NCBI GenBank assembly: GCA_947579605.1
Contig: OX388321.1
Coordinates: 14,003,614 to 14,067,613, forward strand
Source of the DNA: Athripsodes cinereus
Taxonomy: Eukaryota > Arthropoda > Insecta > Trichoptera > Leptoceridae
Length of the DNA: 64,000 nt
Direction: 5' to 3'
A program made the translations under genes and the position numbers. Under the pieces are notes generated by a model, which was given only the letters and a program-made list of their open reading frames with translations, did no database searches and had not been told where the DNA came from. Of the stretch, positions 22,407 to 34,384 are shown in pieces (the first letter of the stretch is position 1; each line of letters begins with the position of its first letter).

Positions 22407-23710
22407 TCTATAATTTATAAATTTACCTATTTTTTTTACTTACTTCTAAAATTTCACTTATTGGTAATGTAATGTATTGTTTGGAAGTGAATATCGCAGT
22501 AATTGTGAAAGAATCACTGCGTCGCATTGTGGTTCAATCGATAAGAAAATATTTACTTATTTTGGTAATTTGGGTAGCTATCGCTCATTTATTTGGTGTA
22601 AGAACATACATCTATAATGAATTTAATATATCGACTGTCCGGTTGAACTCGAATTCCATGAGCCGAAAAATTCGGAAATTTTGATTCAATTGGTAATAGG
22701 TAGTACAAGTAATCAATGCCACTCTTAATTCCACTGAAAATAACTATAAAAAATACACGTTAAATATATGTTAAATATTTAGTCGTGGAAAAAAATTATG
22801 CACCTATTTTCAATTCCACAACTAAATATTTCGAATGTTTTAACTGTTGAACGGAACAAAGGCAACGTAACTATGTCTATGACAATACGATTATTATTTA
22901 TAGTATAATAATGTCACCTTCTGATGTGTTTTTAAAGCATAATGTAAATAAGTATACCAAAATTACAAAAATGGCGATTTCTCGAATATAAGACATTTCT
23001 ACTTGTTGGGCTATGGAATTGGAAAGTCGATATTATGTAAGTGAATTATTTTTATGATAAATAGAAATTCACCGGAAACACAAAAAGCATTATATTTAAG
23101 GTGGAGTAGAATATATAGTATAGTATTTTATATTCGGACTATTCTAATCTCCTTATCCCTGGAATAAAATATGTACTAAAACCACCAGCATATTATGATT
23201 GTGACCATCTCATTATTGATTACCTACTGCTTTAACATGTTATGTATCTCTCAACCTAACTACACCATTGCAACATTTTCCCCATATGGAAGTTTATTTC
23301 ATATAATAAACATACAGATAGTTCTCTATGTGTGAGTATAAAATCAAGAACTAGATACCAATAAAAAATAAGATCTTAATTTCTAATATTCATATTTTCA
23401 ATGTGCAACGGCGATGGAAAGGATTAATTTTGAAATATCTATACAAATGACTATGCAGGTATGATAGGTAGATAGGTAGGTACATGGAGTGTGACATTAA
23501 GGTAAGAATAAGTAAGTAGGTACCTACTGACCGGCCCAGGCACATCGTGTAACTCGCCTAATAGAATTAACGAACTTTATATTCATGTGAGAAACAAAGC
23601 ACTTAAATGTGTTAATTTTATTCACCTCACCGCAGTGGTGGCACACTGTAGTTTAAAAGCTATGTATTTTGATACTTGCACAGTTATTTTAATGCAAATT
23701 AGTATCAGCT
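22407..23710. other. Intergenic, nothing recognised
   Basis: A+T-rich with TAGGTAGGTACCTAC-like motifs at about 23465-23530. Reading frames up to 70-79 codons lack any signature. Confidence 0.5.
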
Positions 23711-23714
23711 GCAG

Positions 23715-23950
23715 TCTATCTCTGGTAAAGTCTTCGGTAAATAATATGTCTCCCACTCTTTTCTCCAAGTTTTTGACTGTCCTGCAGAAGGCAGGTGTTC
23801 ATAAAACCTCACGCATAAAACAATAAACATTTACAATTCAGCGATGGGGCATCTTGAATGGCTTGATTTCTATCGGCACGGAAAAGACGGTCTGCGTGTT
23901 TATTACATATCTACAGTTAGTCCGTAGGATTTGCCATGATAGTTTAGCAG
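23715..23950 (+). repeat. R3 copy
   Basis: Ordered R3 landmarks are present: CTCCCACTCTTTTCTCCAAG, GACTGTCCTGCAGAAGGCAG, AATTCAGCGATGGGGCATC, GGAAAAGACGGTCTGCGTGT and AGTTAGTCCGTAGG. Confidence 0.6.
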
Positions 23951-24747
23951 TAGTAGTGCCGTCTATTATTTATTTGATTTATAAAATAATAAGTTTTTGC
24001 TTTTTTTTAACATTTCTGTGATATTAACGAATAATCGAAACATTATCTTATGATTTAATTACTTTATTATTTTAAATTATTACTGCAGTAGGTACCTAAA
24101 TGGATAAAAATTGACACGTAAAAACATGTAGTTATGTAAACTTACTATACTAAATCATGGTAATATTCGTTTGTAAATGAACGGAACAAAATAGAACTTA
24201 GAAGACATCTTCATAAAATAGAGTCATAATAAATATGTAGCATTACCAGATTTGACTATTTTATAATTACCCTACACTTCATAATATTTAGAAATATGAT
24301 AATTGGTTCAGCCACTGACCGCTGTATCTGAATATTATGAGTGAAGGTAGGTGGTAAATCATTATAGAGATCTTGTGTAAAGGAATTATTACAATTGTGT
24401 TATTATTATTAGTATTATTGAGAAAACTTCGATGTAGGTAGAAATAATTATCAGCATATTATTAAATTATATTTCAACACAGTATTGCATCAATAAGGTA
24501 TGTTCCTAGGTAACTGTATACAATATTATAATGGTATATATGCCTACATTAATTGACTGAACAGACATAGATAGAACCCTATTATTGTCTGTCAATCCAC
24601 CTTAGTATCAAGCAATTCATATAATATAAACTCTTTTTTCTGTCAATATTCCCAAATACTAAGCCTAAACAGCCTACCATATTTATACCTAGTAGGTAAA
24701 AGTTATTGATCTATGTTCATAATATGAGTCCAAGTGATTCAACGTTC
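23951..24747. other. Intergenic, nothing recognised
   Basis: A+T-rich DNA. No gene or repeat boundary identified. Confidence 0.5.
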
Positions 24748-24784
24748 TATGCTCCTCTCGGGAACGTGGTGCATAATAAAACCA

Positions 24785-25030
24785 TCACGGCACATCCCAC
24801 CCGTGGAGTAACCGGCCAAGAATTGGTATCCCACTCTTTTCCGTAAATTTTTGAGTGTCCCGTAAAAGACCGGTTTTCGAAAAAATAAAGGCATTTTACA
24901 TCTTTGATTCAGTGATGAAGTTTACCACCCACCATGAATGATTAATATTTTTTTTGTTGATACGACAGAGAAAGGATAGCTTGCATGTTTATTACATTCG
25001 GCTGGTCTGCTGCTGTGCAGAAACTGTCTG
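24785..25030 (+). repeat. R3 copy with left end
   Basis: ACCATCACGGCACATCCCAC then CCGTGGAGTAACCGG mark the left end. CCCACTCTTTTCCGTAAATT, GAGTGTCCCGTAAAAGACCG, GATTCAGTGATGAAGTT and GGCTGGTCTGCTGCTGTGCA follow in family order. A short R2-like piece (CTCCTCTCGGGAACGTGGTG) lies just before it at about 24750-24785. Confidence 0.65.
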
Positions 25031-26960
25031 CAACTACTAAGAATAATTTCGTTCTAATCGAGTTACTCCTTCGACCTTCTGTGACTCGAAGACTAGGTAA
25101 TGATTTTAAGTAATGTTGTAATGTGAGAAAGGATGGTGCAGACAATCGAGAGCCTTGTGGGCAAAAATTATATAAGCATAATTATTATAAAATCAAAACA
25201 TTCTTAATGGGTGGCAAGCTAAGATGGTGACAGTATTATCAGTTGAAGTCATACAATCCGGACACTTTTGATATAAAACACTGATCATAATCATTACGTA
25301 ATACCAATTATTGTTTGATCCTTGATTGATCTATAGGAATATTTTTGATAAAATAGCAATCAGAATGACTTTGATGCATCAATTTAAATATATTCTTATA
25401 TTCAAATATGTTCATATATTCAAGGTTGGTCAATACTTAGGTATATTTCAACTAAATTAAGGCTCAGTAATATACGTATCTACATAATTATATTATGTTA
25501 GAATTAGAGGTAAGTAATATTTAGGTACATGGGTATTATATGAGTATTAAAATTATGTAGATATTTGTAAAAACAGATGTATGAGAATACCAATGGACCT
25601 TGACATCTTTTATAACGTATGTATTTTACTAACTGGTTAAGCTATAATGTTCACAATATTATTATACTTAATAATAATAATACCTAATATGCTATTCGCA
25701 GTTCGTATTGGTGGATAAACATCATCATAGGCACCAGTACAAATAAATTAAGTAGTACCTACCTACCTAGTGGTGGTAACGGGGAACAACTCGTATGAAG
25801 AAACAAGAACTGCCCGTTAGACCTTGTCGAAAGAGACGACTTTTTTTAAAAATTGCATTATGTTCTTCGACAAAATTTTAATTCTAAAAGCTTGTATACT
25901 CTATGTGTTATAATATTTTTTGATTTCACACTTTACGAGTAGGTATATTTATTGAAGGATATATTTTCTAAAAGACAAAAAAGTAATATGCATAATCCCA
26001 AAAGGTAATAATTAAATTATCATTAGTTTTGTTCTTACAGTCAATCAACTAGTAATTATGCTAAAATATGCTTTTTTATATCAGACTACACAGTATCACT
26101 TGGACAATAAAGTATTTTAATCAATGAGGTAGTATGTATTTATCATTGTGAAAATTTTAGTTCTAGACGTTATACCAACAAAAAATAGTCCATTCAGTCA
26201 GTATACCGATATTATTTTGCATTTTAATGGTAGAGAAAACTTGTATTTTTCGACCCATCCTACTATTTATAGAATGGTTTCCAATTTATCATTGAATAAC
26301 TATTTGTAAAAACTCTAAAAGAATATTGAATAAAATTTGTTCAGAGTTTATGTAACTTTTATCTCAATATTCAAAGTGCAGATTGAATAGTCGCTGAATC
26401 ATCACTATCATCATCGCCGTGTTTTCATGAGAATCTTAATAAAATTCGTTAAATATGTATGTACATTCCAAAATAGTTCACGAAAATATTGAAAACTAGT
26501 TTTTAATATTTATTATGATAGTTACTAAAACTAGATATTAATATTTTCATTAGCTTTATCATATCGGATTTTTTTTTATTTATTTAAGTACATAAGACAA
26601 ACTATACAATAAGTAATTCACAACCTTAATATATCTAATAACTAACAATTTTTTTTCTCACTCTCCAAACAGTAAAAAGTTTACTGGTATTAGGAGAGTA
26701 GGGACATATTAAATATAAAAATAATATTAATTTCTGTGTAGAATCCATCCTGTGTCTATAGTTCTAATCCAGTTGTTGACTTTCTCCAACATCACAACGC
26801 TATAGGTTAGGCAATTGTGTTTATAATACAACCCAATTCAATTTTAAAATATCTCATAACTTTTAAATAGTTATAGTAGATCACGAAGCTATAAGCTTAC
26901 ATGTAGACAAAGAATTTCATAAAAGTGAGATCACCATTTTGAATGAAGAGACCATGAATA
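25031..26960. other. Intergenic, nothing recognised
   Basis: About 1.9 kb of A+T-rich DNA without a supported gene. A small R3-like scrap (CATTCTTAATGGGTGGCA) occurs near 25198-25215. Confidence 0.5.
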
Positions 26961-26964
26961 TGTT

Positions 26965-27065
26965 GGTGTTAAGTGGATGCAGATGACCCAGGATCGAATA
27001 AGATGGAGACGGAGGAGGTCTTCGCTCAGACGTTGATGGAAATGGTCTAAAATGAATAATAAAAA
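26965..27065 (+). pseudogene. LINE reverse-transcriptase tail remnant
   Basis: WMQMTQDRIRWRRRRSSLRR-stop is followed by WKWSK and a poly-A-like run. This resembles the DRxxWR C terminus of RTE-type LINEs. The in-frame stop and small size mark it as a relic. Confidence 0.4.
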
Positions 27066-27104
27066 AAAACAATAGGTACATAGTAATAAAAAAAAAGTAT
27101 ATTT

Positions 27105-27150
27105 ATTTATTAATTACAACAAAAGGCTGGATCAGCCTTTAGAAATATAA
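27105..27150 (-). repeat. LINE 3' tail with hairpin
   Basis: TATATTTATTTATTAATTAC precedes AAGGCTGGATCAGCCTTT, the inverse of a terminal hairpin plus (AAATA)n tail. Compare 6190-6361. Confidence 0.35.
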
Positions 27151-27845
27151 TAATAAAAAACAAAACAATCAAGTCTAACAATGCATTTCAGATAAAGAAA
27201 ACAATATAAAAAATAATATGCTATCAATTAATTTTAAATAGGCAAGTACAAGTAAATACGATTCCAATAAAAGTACATAAACACTAATAATATTGCATAA
27301 ATAAATTATCAAAACATATTGAATGGCATTTTTCTAACAGTGAGAACTCCAGGAAATATTATTTCTTGTTTAGGTAGGTAATAATTTTTAATTAGATTTA
27401 TGTACATAATAACATATAATATAACACACATACTATTAGTTACGTCTAAAGTGTGTGCTTACTATTAGATAAATCTATTAAAAAAAAACTTACTCTTCTT
27501 AATCTACAAATATTTGAGAGTGTCTATGTAAACTTTGTTTAATCATTTTTATCAACACACTTGTGTATTATAATAATTTGATGTAACAATATTTATAGAC
27601 AAACAGATTTAAATAATAATGTTACAAACATCAATACATAATAATTATTAATAATATGTACCTACCTACAGTAGTAATCCACTCAAGTAGGTAGGTATGT
27701 ATGTATGTATGTATTATTATAATAGATATCATCTCTAGGTGATAATAATAATATACTTAGTGTCTCTAGGTCTATATATTGACATACACCTCGATCAGCT
27801 GATGCCTTCAGTAGTGCTAATAATGGATATTGAATCCCTGGCAAG
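27151..27845. other. Intergenic with (GTAT)n microsatellite
   Basis: A+T-rich. A (GTAT)n run lies at about 27693-27714. No gene. Confidence 0.5.
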
Positions 27846-27849
27846 AAAT

Positions 27850-28065
27850 AAGACTCCTAAGTTTTCGGGAATTCAGAATCTCTGGCAGGTATCAGTAAAA
27901 AAATATGTTGATATAAGATATATAACACTTTCAATTCAGCGATTACGTGTAGAAATCATAGGTACTGAATATCTTATCTACATTGTACGGTGAGGGCGAC
28001 ATGCACGTTTTTTACATGCAGTTAGTCCACTGGCTACCTCACTTGTGGGAAATTTCGTGCTGATA
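27850..28065 (+). repeat. R3 copy, right part
   Basis: It has TTTCAATTCAGCGATTACGT, GGGCGACATGCACGTTTTTT, then GTTAGTCCACTGGCTACCTC and ACTTGTGGGAAATTTCGTGC, followed by a GATATAGATAGATA tail. This copy shows the R3 right end joined to a tail resembling that of R1. Confidence 0.65.
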
Positions 28066-28095
28066 TAGATAGATACACAAAGAATTAAATATAAC

Positions 28096-28387
28096 GTTTG
28101 GGCATGTTGAACGAATGAACGAGGTAAGAATGACAAAGAGGATATACTTATCTGAAAGAAAGGGTGTGATTCGGAAACGCGGGCGTCCGAGAACCACGTG
28201 GCTTGATCACGTGGATCAAATTCTCAAGGACGGCCGCGTGTTGAGTAAGAGGAACCGACGTGCGTGTATGAGGAACTGTATGAATGTGGAGGAAGCGAAG
28301 GAAGTGTGTAAAGATAGATCTGTTTGGCGTTCCGTTCTCTCTGCCTACCCCACTTGGGACACGGCGTGAGGGTATAGTATAGTATAG
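28096..28387 (+). mobile_element. R1 LINE 3' fragment with 11-bp target-site duplication
   Basis: A 292-bp insertion flanked by TTAAATATAAC at 28085-28095 and 28388-28398. From about 28115 an intact frame encodes the reverse-transcriptase C terminus: NEVRMTKRIYLSERKG, KRGRPRTTWLDHVDQILKDG, RACMRNCMNVEEAKEVCKD and finally SVLSAYPTWDTA-stop at 28369. The frame is followed by GGG and TATAG repeats. The GRPRTTWxDH block and the W-containing end are typical of LINE C termini. All R1 copies here are 5'-truncated; none has the catalytic domain. Confidence 0.88.
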
Positions 28388-28802
28388 TTAAATATAACAT
28401 AGGAATTTGATTCCTTTATAGGTCTTTAAAATTGAACTACAAAATTAATTACCAAAAATTGAATATGGAATAGAGTGTTTCGTGGAGAGGAATTCCTTCA
28501 ATAGTAGGTACCGTACCTATATGAAATTACAGTAAAGAATAAATAAATCTTTGCATATCTTATATCACCAACATTAAGGAAATTTTAAAAGGTACAAAGA
28601 GAAAACGAAATAAAATTTAAGAAACACAAAACTGAGGATAGATATAGTAGAGTGAAGTAAGAGAAAAAGATAATTTGAGATTAGCACACGAACACGAACA
28701 TAGAAAATATAAAAATATAGAAAATATAATAGAACACGAACATAGAAAAAAATCATACTTCGCCCGTAACGACGTAGAGCCAACATTTTTTTTGCATAAT
28801 TT

Positions 28803-29219
28803 TGGTTAAAAGTAAAGCAACGAGTGGAGTATAAGATATGTGTGATGGTGTTTTCGGCCTTGAAGGGTGTATTACCATCATATTTGTCGGAGATGTGCGA
28901 GATTGAGACCATTAGTGAAAGACGGCTCATGCTTCGCTCTGCACAGGGTGAGGCAAAATGCAGACTGATTGAGCCATCTCGATCTCGCAAAACAGGCTTT
29001 GGAGATAGAGCGTTTAGTGTTGCGGGTCCCAGATGTTGGAACAAGCTGCCTCTGTGTCTGCGAGAGGAGGTGAATGGAGAGAGTTTTAAAAGAGGGCTGA
29101 AGACACACCTTTTTGCTGGGAGTTTCGGGTGATGGATACGTTATACAGCGCCCTTGAGGTCATGTTATGAGTAAACGGCGCTTTACAAATTGTCCATATA
29201 TATATATATATATATATAA
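28803..29219 (+). pseudogene. L2/CR1-like LINE C-terminal remnant
   Basis: An open frame from about 28806 to a stop at 29132 reads KVKQRVEYKICVMVFSALKG then VLPSYLSEM, later SRSRKTGFGDRAFSVAGPR, CWNKLPLCLREEVNGESFKR and GLKTHLFAGSFG-stop. The order YKxCxxxFxALxGxxPSYL - FGDRAFSVAGPRxWNxLP - LKTHLF is the C-terminal signature of L2/CR1/Rex-type elements. The 3' UTR ends GGCGCTTTACAAATTGT, also L2-like, and then an (AT)n tract at 29196-29218. The RT core is absent. Confidence 0.75.
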
Positions 29220-29284
29220 TGTCAGTGTTTTTTTTTTGTAATCCTATTCCTAAAAACTTATTCACATAGAACCATAATATAATG

Positions 29285-29375
29285 CAGAATCGACGTAGTC
29301 TCCTACTCTTTTCTGTAAATTTTCGGATGTCCTGAGAATGGTAGCTAAATGGTATTCGTGAAATAGGTACTACGA
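29285..29375 (+). repeat. R3 fragment
   Basis: GTCTCCTACTCTTTTCTGTA then TTTTCGGATGTCCTGAGAAT matches the R3 left-centre. A more diverged R3-like right end (GACAACCTCACTTGTATAAA) lies near 29957-29977. Confidence 0.5.
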
Positions 29376-30772
29376 CACCACAATAGAGGTCTATGTTTTA
29401 AAATTATTCATAGGTAATAAAGAATTACTTATTCCAATCTAAAATCATATTTGTTTTATTTTAGTGAATCTCTATTACATTAAATAATAACAAAATCATA
29501 GATAAATATTTGTAAATACCTACATACTGTAGGTTTTACCGTTGGTAATATATATTAGATTAACGAGTGTTTTTGTTAGTCTACCGTTGGCTCAATGTTC
29601 TACAATATACATAGGTACCCACTAGAATAATTCAACAAACAATGCTTTGTATTTAATAAAATACTTAGTAACTTTATGTGTATTGTATAAATAACAATAT
29701 TTTTTTGTTTATATATTAACAAAATACACATCAATAAAGTGAAGTATGAAAATCAACATTTCAGCATGCAGTGGTAACATAAAGTCATCTCATACATTCC
29801 GAACGGGGAAAAATAAACAGGGAAATCCTTCGGTAAATATTATCATGACTTTACAATTTTCACAAACAGATCTAGTTTTATGTACCTACACATTTTCAAT
29901 ATCTTGTTTCTTTATGACGACCCGTGTGCTTATTACGTGCAAAAGGTAAGTTCACTGACAACCTCACTTGTATAAAATGTTGCAATACAGCTTTATTTTC
30001 CAAATAAGTAGATTTTGAAAGAAGAGTAAGCCGGCATCAGTATTTTGATCTTAGAAATTTTGTATGATAATCGAACACACTAATTACGCTATTTATAATT
30101 AAAAATGACTTCATTGCAGAACAAAAAAAAAACAGTTTAATAAAACTATAAAGTAATAAGAAAATATCAATGTAATGAGATAATTAAAAATCATTAATTT
30201 AATTCGCACGTGGCGTTTCTCACAAGTGTAGTCAACTGACTAACATTTGAATTGATTTAAAAAAAAAGCAAAACTGAAAATTAATCTGAAAAAACACTAA
30301 AAAGAAATCATGCACCACCAGCGCTACCTGGTGGCAAAGTTTTTTATTAGAGTGAGTGGAGTGATTGACCAGAGTATGAAGTTGCTTACCCACATACAAT
30401 ATTTGATGATAATATGTAAGTACTTATTAATATGTTTATATTTACAGGTAGTTGTATAGGAAAGGTATATTTTAGTAGCAAATATTTGTATGCGCATTTT
30501 AGCTACACTCCAATCACATCAGGCTACTGGGCGAATATAAATATGTACTAGGTAGGTTCTTTACGAAACTTTTTTCACAGAAGTGGCTTCAGTAGAAATA
30601 AGTGAAAGTCACAACCTACATAAAAGCCCACAGATAATATAAAAATATTGCTTAGTTGGAGGGATGCAATTGTATCTTGCATTAGTCGTAATACCTACAC
30701 GTAAATATGTAACACTCAATACAAGGCGATGAAGTTTGTTTTGTAAAGAGTGAAAAATAGTTTGATTTCCTA
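29376..30772. other. Intergenic, nothing recognised beyond R3 scraps
   Basis: A+T-rich with no supported gene. Confidence 0.45.
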
Positions 30773-30774
30773 CT

Positions 30775-30945
30775 TCTTCTTTAAGTGCCATATCAGGGCC
30801 CCCGACGTCGGGTATCACTCTGGCGTAGGCTTCTCTGTCCTGTGCTGGCAGAAACAGCTGTACGACCCTCTGGATTCCGGTCCACTCTTTGGACTTTGAT
30901 GTTTCTTAGCCATGACACCTGCCGCCTTCCCACAACGCGACTACC
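30775..30945 (-). pseudogene. D family LINE tail
   Basis: On the minus strand, two frames together give SRVVGRRQVSWLRNIKVQ.. and QDREAYARVIPDVGGPDMAL. These match the D motif ARDREAFxRVIANVG seen at 31836 (+), 48862 (-) and 54205 (-). A frameshift separates the two parts. Confidence 0.6.
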
Positions 30946-31107
30946 CTCAATTTTTGATTTCTTTATTTATATTTAATATGTAGGGTGACATTTTTGTAAA
31001 AAGAAATCTTAACCCGCTATGTGAAAAAAAATAAAGCTGATCTCACTTAATAATTGTGCTCATAGAGGACATAATATGTACACGAATACGCTTGGATTTT
31101 GCGAACA

Positions 31108-31195
31108 AAACATAGAGATTGATAATGACCTGATAAGTCGAAAGACGTCTCTCTCGGAATCAATAATCTATAGTAGAAAGAAACAATTGTTTCAA
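31108..31195 (-). repeat. Dispersed hairpin-forming repeat, copy 2
   Basis: It is the reverse complement of 21785-21873, including AATGACCTGATAAGTCGAAA then GACGTCTCTCTCGG. Confidence 0.5.
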
Positions 31196-31835
31196 TTACA
31201 TAACAAAACATAGATTTGTATGGTGATTAGATATAAATATGTATCCACATTGTTTACAATTATTTTATGAATGAAATTTATTTACATTAAAATAATATTC
31301 AGTAGTAATAGGTAATATGTCATCTATACAATATAAAGGTATCTATCTATCTATCTAGATATAATATGTTGTATAAAATTTTTAATTGATAAATTCATAA
31401 ATAATAAACTTAAGTGTTAATCAACTCATCACACAGGTTCAGGTACGATTGAGTATCCATCTGCCTGATGGAAGGTCCAAGTATCCATCTCAATCATTAA
31501 TATTGTTGTCATTTCTTAGAAATACTATCCATTCATAAGTTTTAACGTTATGTCAATATAACTTCTATATGAATATTATAATAACACTTCTTAAATATTT
31601 AAATACTTACAAAGGTAGACTAGATGTCTGCCTATGTTATTTTAATCGATTTCAATCACTTGTTATAGAGATACTCAAATTCGAAAACATAGTGAAATGA
31701 TTAAAAACAAAACACGAAGTTATCTTTTATGATTTGAACAAAATTTCATTTAATTTATATTTTTTCAATTCGCATTAAGTCAAATAGGTGCCTATATCTG
31801 AAATAAATTAATGTTAGTTAGTTATACCTACTCGC
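31196..31835. other. Intergenic with (TATC)n microsatellite
   Basis: A (CTAT)n run at about 31340-31357. No gene. Confidence 0.5.
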
Positions 31836-31960
31836 AATGGACCGGAATAACACGGATGGGAGAACTGGTCCGCATAGCACGAGACAGAGAGGCGTTCTCC
31901 CGAGTGATCGCCAACATCGGGGAGACCTGATGTGTCACTGATAGAAGAAAAAGTTATACT
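31836..31960 (+). pseudogene. D family LINE tail
   Basis: An in-frame segment reads WTGITRMGELVRIARDREAF then SRVIANIGET-stop, followed by GAAGAAAAAG. It is the best sense-strand copy of the D family. The first codons depend on frame choice. Confidence 0.6.
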
Positions 31961-32512
31961 CGCATAGGCATGGCATCCATTTGTGGATGATTAGAAAGTT
32001 TCTTTTAAATAGTAAACCTACTCACTTTGTACTATATTTGGTACACTTGAAGATATGATGATATTCTATTTTCAAATTATTTATTTATTTTCTACTGATA
32101 TTAAAGTTTCGTAGAGATTGTACTACCGTTTGTTTGTCCAATAAAATATGACATAATATTATTATCAATCAATTAGTATACACACTGTCAATCGGGTATC
32201 ATAGATATATTTATAAATACCAACAAAATATTATTATTATATCATTCTGTAAATATTTTCATAACTGTTATAATACCGTATTGCTTACAAGTACTTAGAT
32301 GTTAATAATTCTTCTTTAATTAGGAATTAATTGGTCATATAATTATTACTAAAAGATTATCAATCAGTTTGATGGTTTATTTCAAGTGGATTTAGATTTT
32401 TATCAAATTATTCAAAGAACGTAAACGAACATGTTTTTAACACTATACTATAATATGTTTGACTACTCATTTAAATAATGTATAAATGTTACTTTCGTAC
32501 TAACTTATCCAG

Positions 32513-32845
32513 CTTTTCTTGTCCACTGCTGAATATAAGCCTCCCCCATATTTTTTAAAGTTATACCTGGGTTTTGTTATAAACCCAAATACAACCTTAT
32601 ACACCTTTCACAGAAAGCTAAAGCTTGTGTCGTGAAAGGGGAGTCTGCTGGTACCTGGGATCGAACCAATGACTCCTTGTTCATGAGGTCGAGACTCTAC
32701 CTCCAGGCTACCGACGAACTCAGTTATATCTATATCTCCAGGCATCTCTGTCCTGAGATTTCTGCAAACAGTCACCAGCGATTCTTACAATGTCGTCTGA
32801 CCATCCTATGTGAGGTCTTCCTCTGATACGTAGAAGATCGGGAGT
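32513..32845 (-). pseudogene. RTE-type LINE C terminus, split by a SINE
   Basis: Minus strand: RIRGRPHIGWSDDIVRIAGD then CLQKSQDRDAWRY. After the SINE-A insertion it resumes MGEAYIQQWTRKAG-stop. This order (GRPxxxWSDDI - IAG - QDRxxW - EAYIQQW) is the standard RTE-clade C terminus. The next upstream segment of the same protein lies inverted at 32862-32975. Confidence 0.75.
32566..32721 (-). mobile_element. SINE-A inserted in the RTE relic
   Basis: A 156-bp minus-strand SINE-A copy ends GCTACCGACGAACTC on the plus strand. B box on the minus strand is GGTTCGATCCC. It is flanked by AGTTATA at 32559-32565 and 32722-32728, a 7-bp target-site duplication. It interrupts the RTE C-terminal frame, so it is the younger element. 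Confidence 0.8.
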
Positions 32846-32861
32846 TACGGATGTTGTCGAA

Positions 32862-32975
32862 AGAGTGGCAAGGTTAAATGAAGTGGTCATGGGCAGGGCA
32901 TGTTGCTAGACTCAAAGATCAAAGATGGACAAAAAGGGTAGTGGAGTGAAGACCTCGTGAAGATAAAAGGAGCAT
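32862..32975 (+). pseudogene. RTE-type LINE segment, inverted relative to its 3' part
   Basis: From 32881 the plus strand reads KWSWAGHVARLKDQRWTKRV then VE-stop-RPREDKRSM. A TGA replaces the Trp codon normally found in the EWRPR block. In intact RTE elements this piece lies immediately upstream of the GRPxxxWSDDI piece that here sits on the opposite strand. Confidence 0.7.
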
Positions 32976-33371
32976 GTTACTGTGGTAAGTACCCTATAAA
33001 TATACAAGTTTCAAATTTCTCGAATTTACTATCGCAACTTATCGAGAAGGTACCTAAATGTGAAGTGTGTAGGTTATTTTTAATAATCGAATTATCACGT
33101 TTACTTACACTTACCAACCATACTTACAATCATGGAATAGCTGCTATCCCAGTTGTTATGTCTGGCTAATTGACACGTAACTTATAAACATAGATTAGTC
33201 GCGTTGCGACTTTATGCTCTGCTAAATTTATTCTCAGCTTTCAATTATTTTAGGCACAATCTGACCTGCCCATGAAATAACAGCTACCATTTGAAAAATT
33301 AAAACTGTGAACAGTTTTAAATTGAATTTTTAGTAAGTAGATAAGTATAATAAACAATTATTTAAAATTAA

Positions 33372-33630
33372 AGAGCTGTGGAGCATCCGGCGAAGAATTG
33401 GTCTCCCATACATCTTAAATTCAGCGATGAGGTTTGACAGCCATCTTGAATGATCACCCATACATCTTAAATTCGGCGATGAGGTATGACAGCCATCTTG
33501 AATGGTCTCCCATACATCTCAAATTCAGCGATGAGATTTGACACCCATCTTGAAATTATTAATTTTTGTTGCCACGGAAAGGACGGCTCTCATGTTTATT
33601 GCTTGTGCCTCGTCTGCTGTTGTACAGAAA
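33372..33630 (+). repeat. R3 copy with an internal tandem triplication
   Basis: The left part (GTGGAGCATCCGGCGAAGAA) and right part (CACGGAAAGGACGGCTCTCA, GTCTGCTGTTGTACAGAAA) are R3. The core is amplified into three 52-bp units. Confidence 0.7.
33407..33554 (+). repeat. 52-bp tandem repeat, 2.9 units
   Basis: Units start at 33407, 33459 and 33511 with CATACATCTTAAATTC(A/G)GCGATGAG. Identity between units is about 90%. Each unit is the R3 core segment. Confidence 0.85.
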
Positions 33631-34380
33631 TGGTACGCTATTAATTTATTAAAAAAACACAAGAGCATATACCTAATACATAAAATACTTAATCACGATA
33701 ACAATGATATCTAATAAGGGCAATTACAGTGTTTTATATAAACTTTCTTTACTACACACAGTATATATAAAAAAACTGAAACTCATAAAGATACCAGAGA
33801 AGACAGGCAAAGAGAGACAGAGTGAGAGAGAGAGAGAAAGAGAAGGAAATGAAAGGTTAATACAGATATCCAAGCAAGATCAAAATAATTTTTAGTAAAG
33901 TTTTTTAATTAATCATGGATAAATAAGCATATTCTCACACTAGATATGGCTAGCAAGTGAGATCTAGATATCTGTATCTTATGTGTGTAGGTGCCTACCT
34001 ACGAGTGATAATACTAAATACTTATGTACATACACTACGTGGAAATATCTAGAAGGTATTAAAATACATACGTCCATACTTACCTACATATTATAAGATG
34101 TGCTATGGATATTCACTTAAGTATAAGTAATTTTATTTTACTTATTTTTTAAAGTAACCATAACCATCCATACCTAAATAGGTGCATATACAAATTTTAG
34201 GTACTTACCTAAGTATTTAGACATATATGCACCTAACAATAATATGGAGTATATATTAAAGGCACATACAGATATCTCACGTTTGTGACATAAGTATAAA
34301 TACCTATACTACTGAGCAATTCAGTAAAACATATCAAAAAGTAACCTAATATATTCTCCCAGCTCACAAACGATTTCTTA
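33631..34380. other. Intergenic with a (GA)n-like tract
   Basis: A GAGAGA-rich stretch lies at 33808-33842. No gene recognised. Confidence 0.5.
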
Positions 34381-34384
34381 CCCG

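Noticed and set aside
31113..31150. Functional hammerhead ribozyme
   Set aside because: The order CTGATAA-GTCGAAAGAC is suggestive, but the invariant G of CUGANGA is A and the GAAA after stem II is missing.
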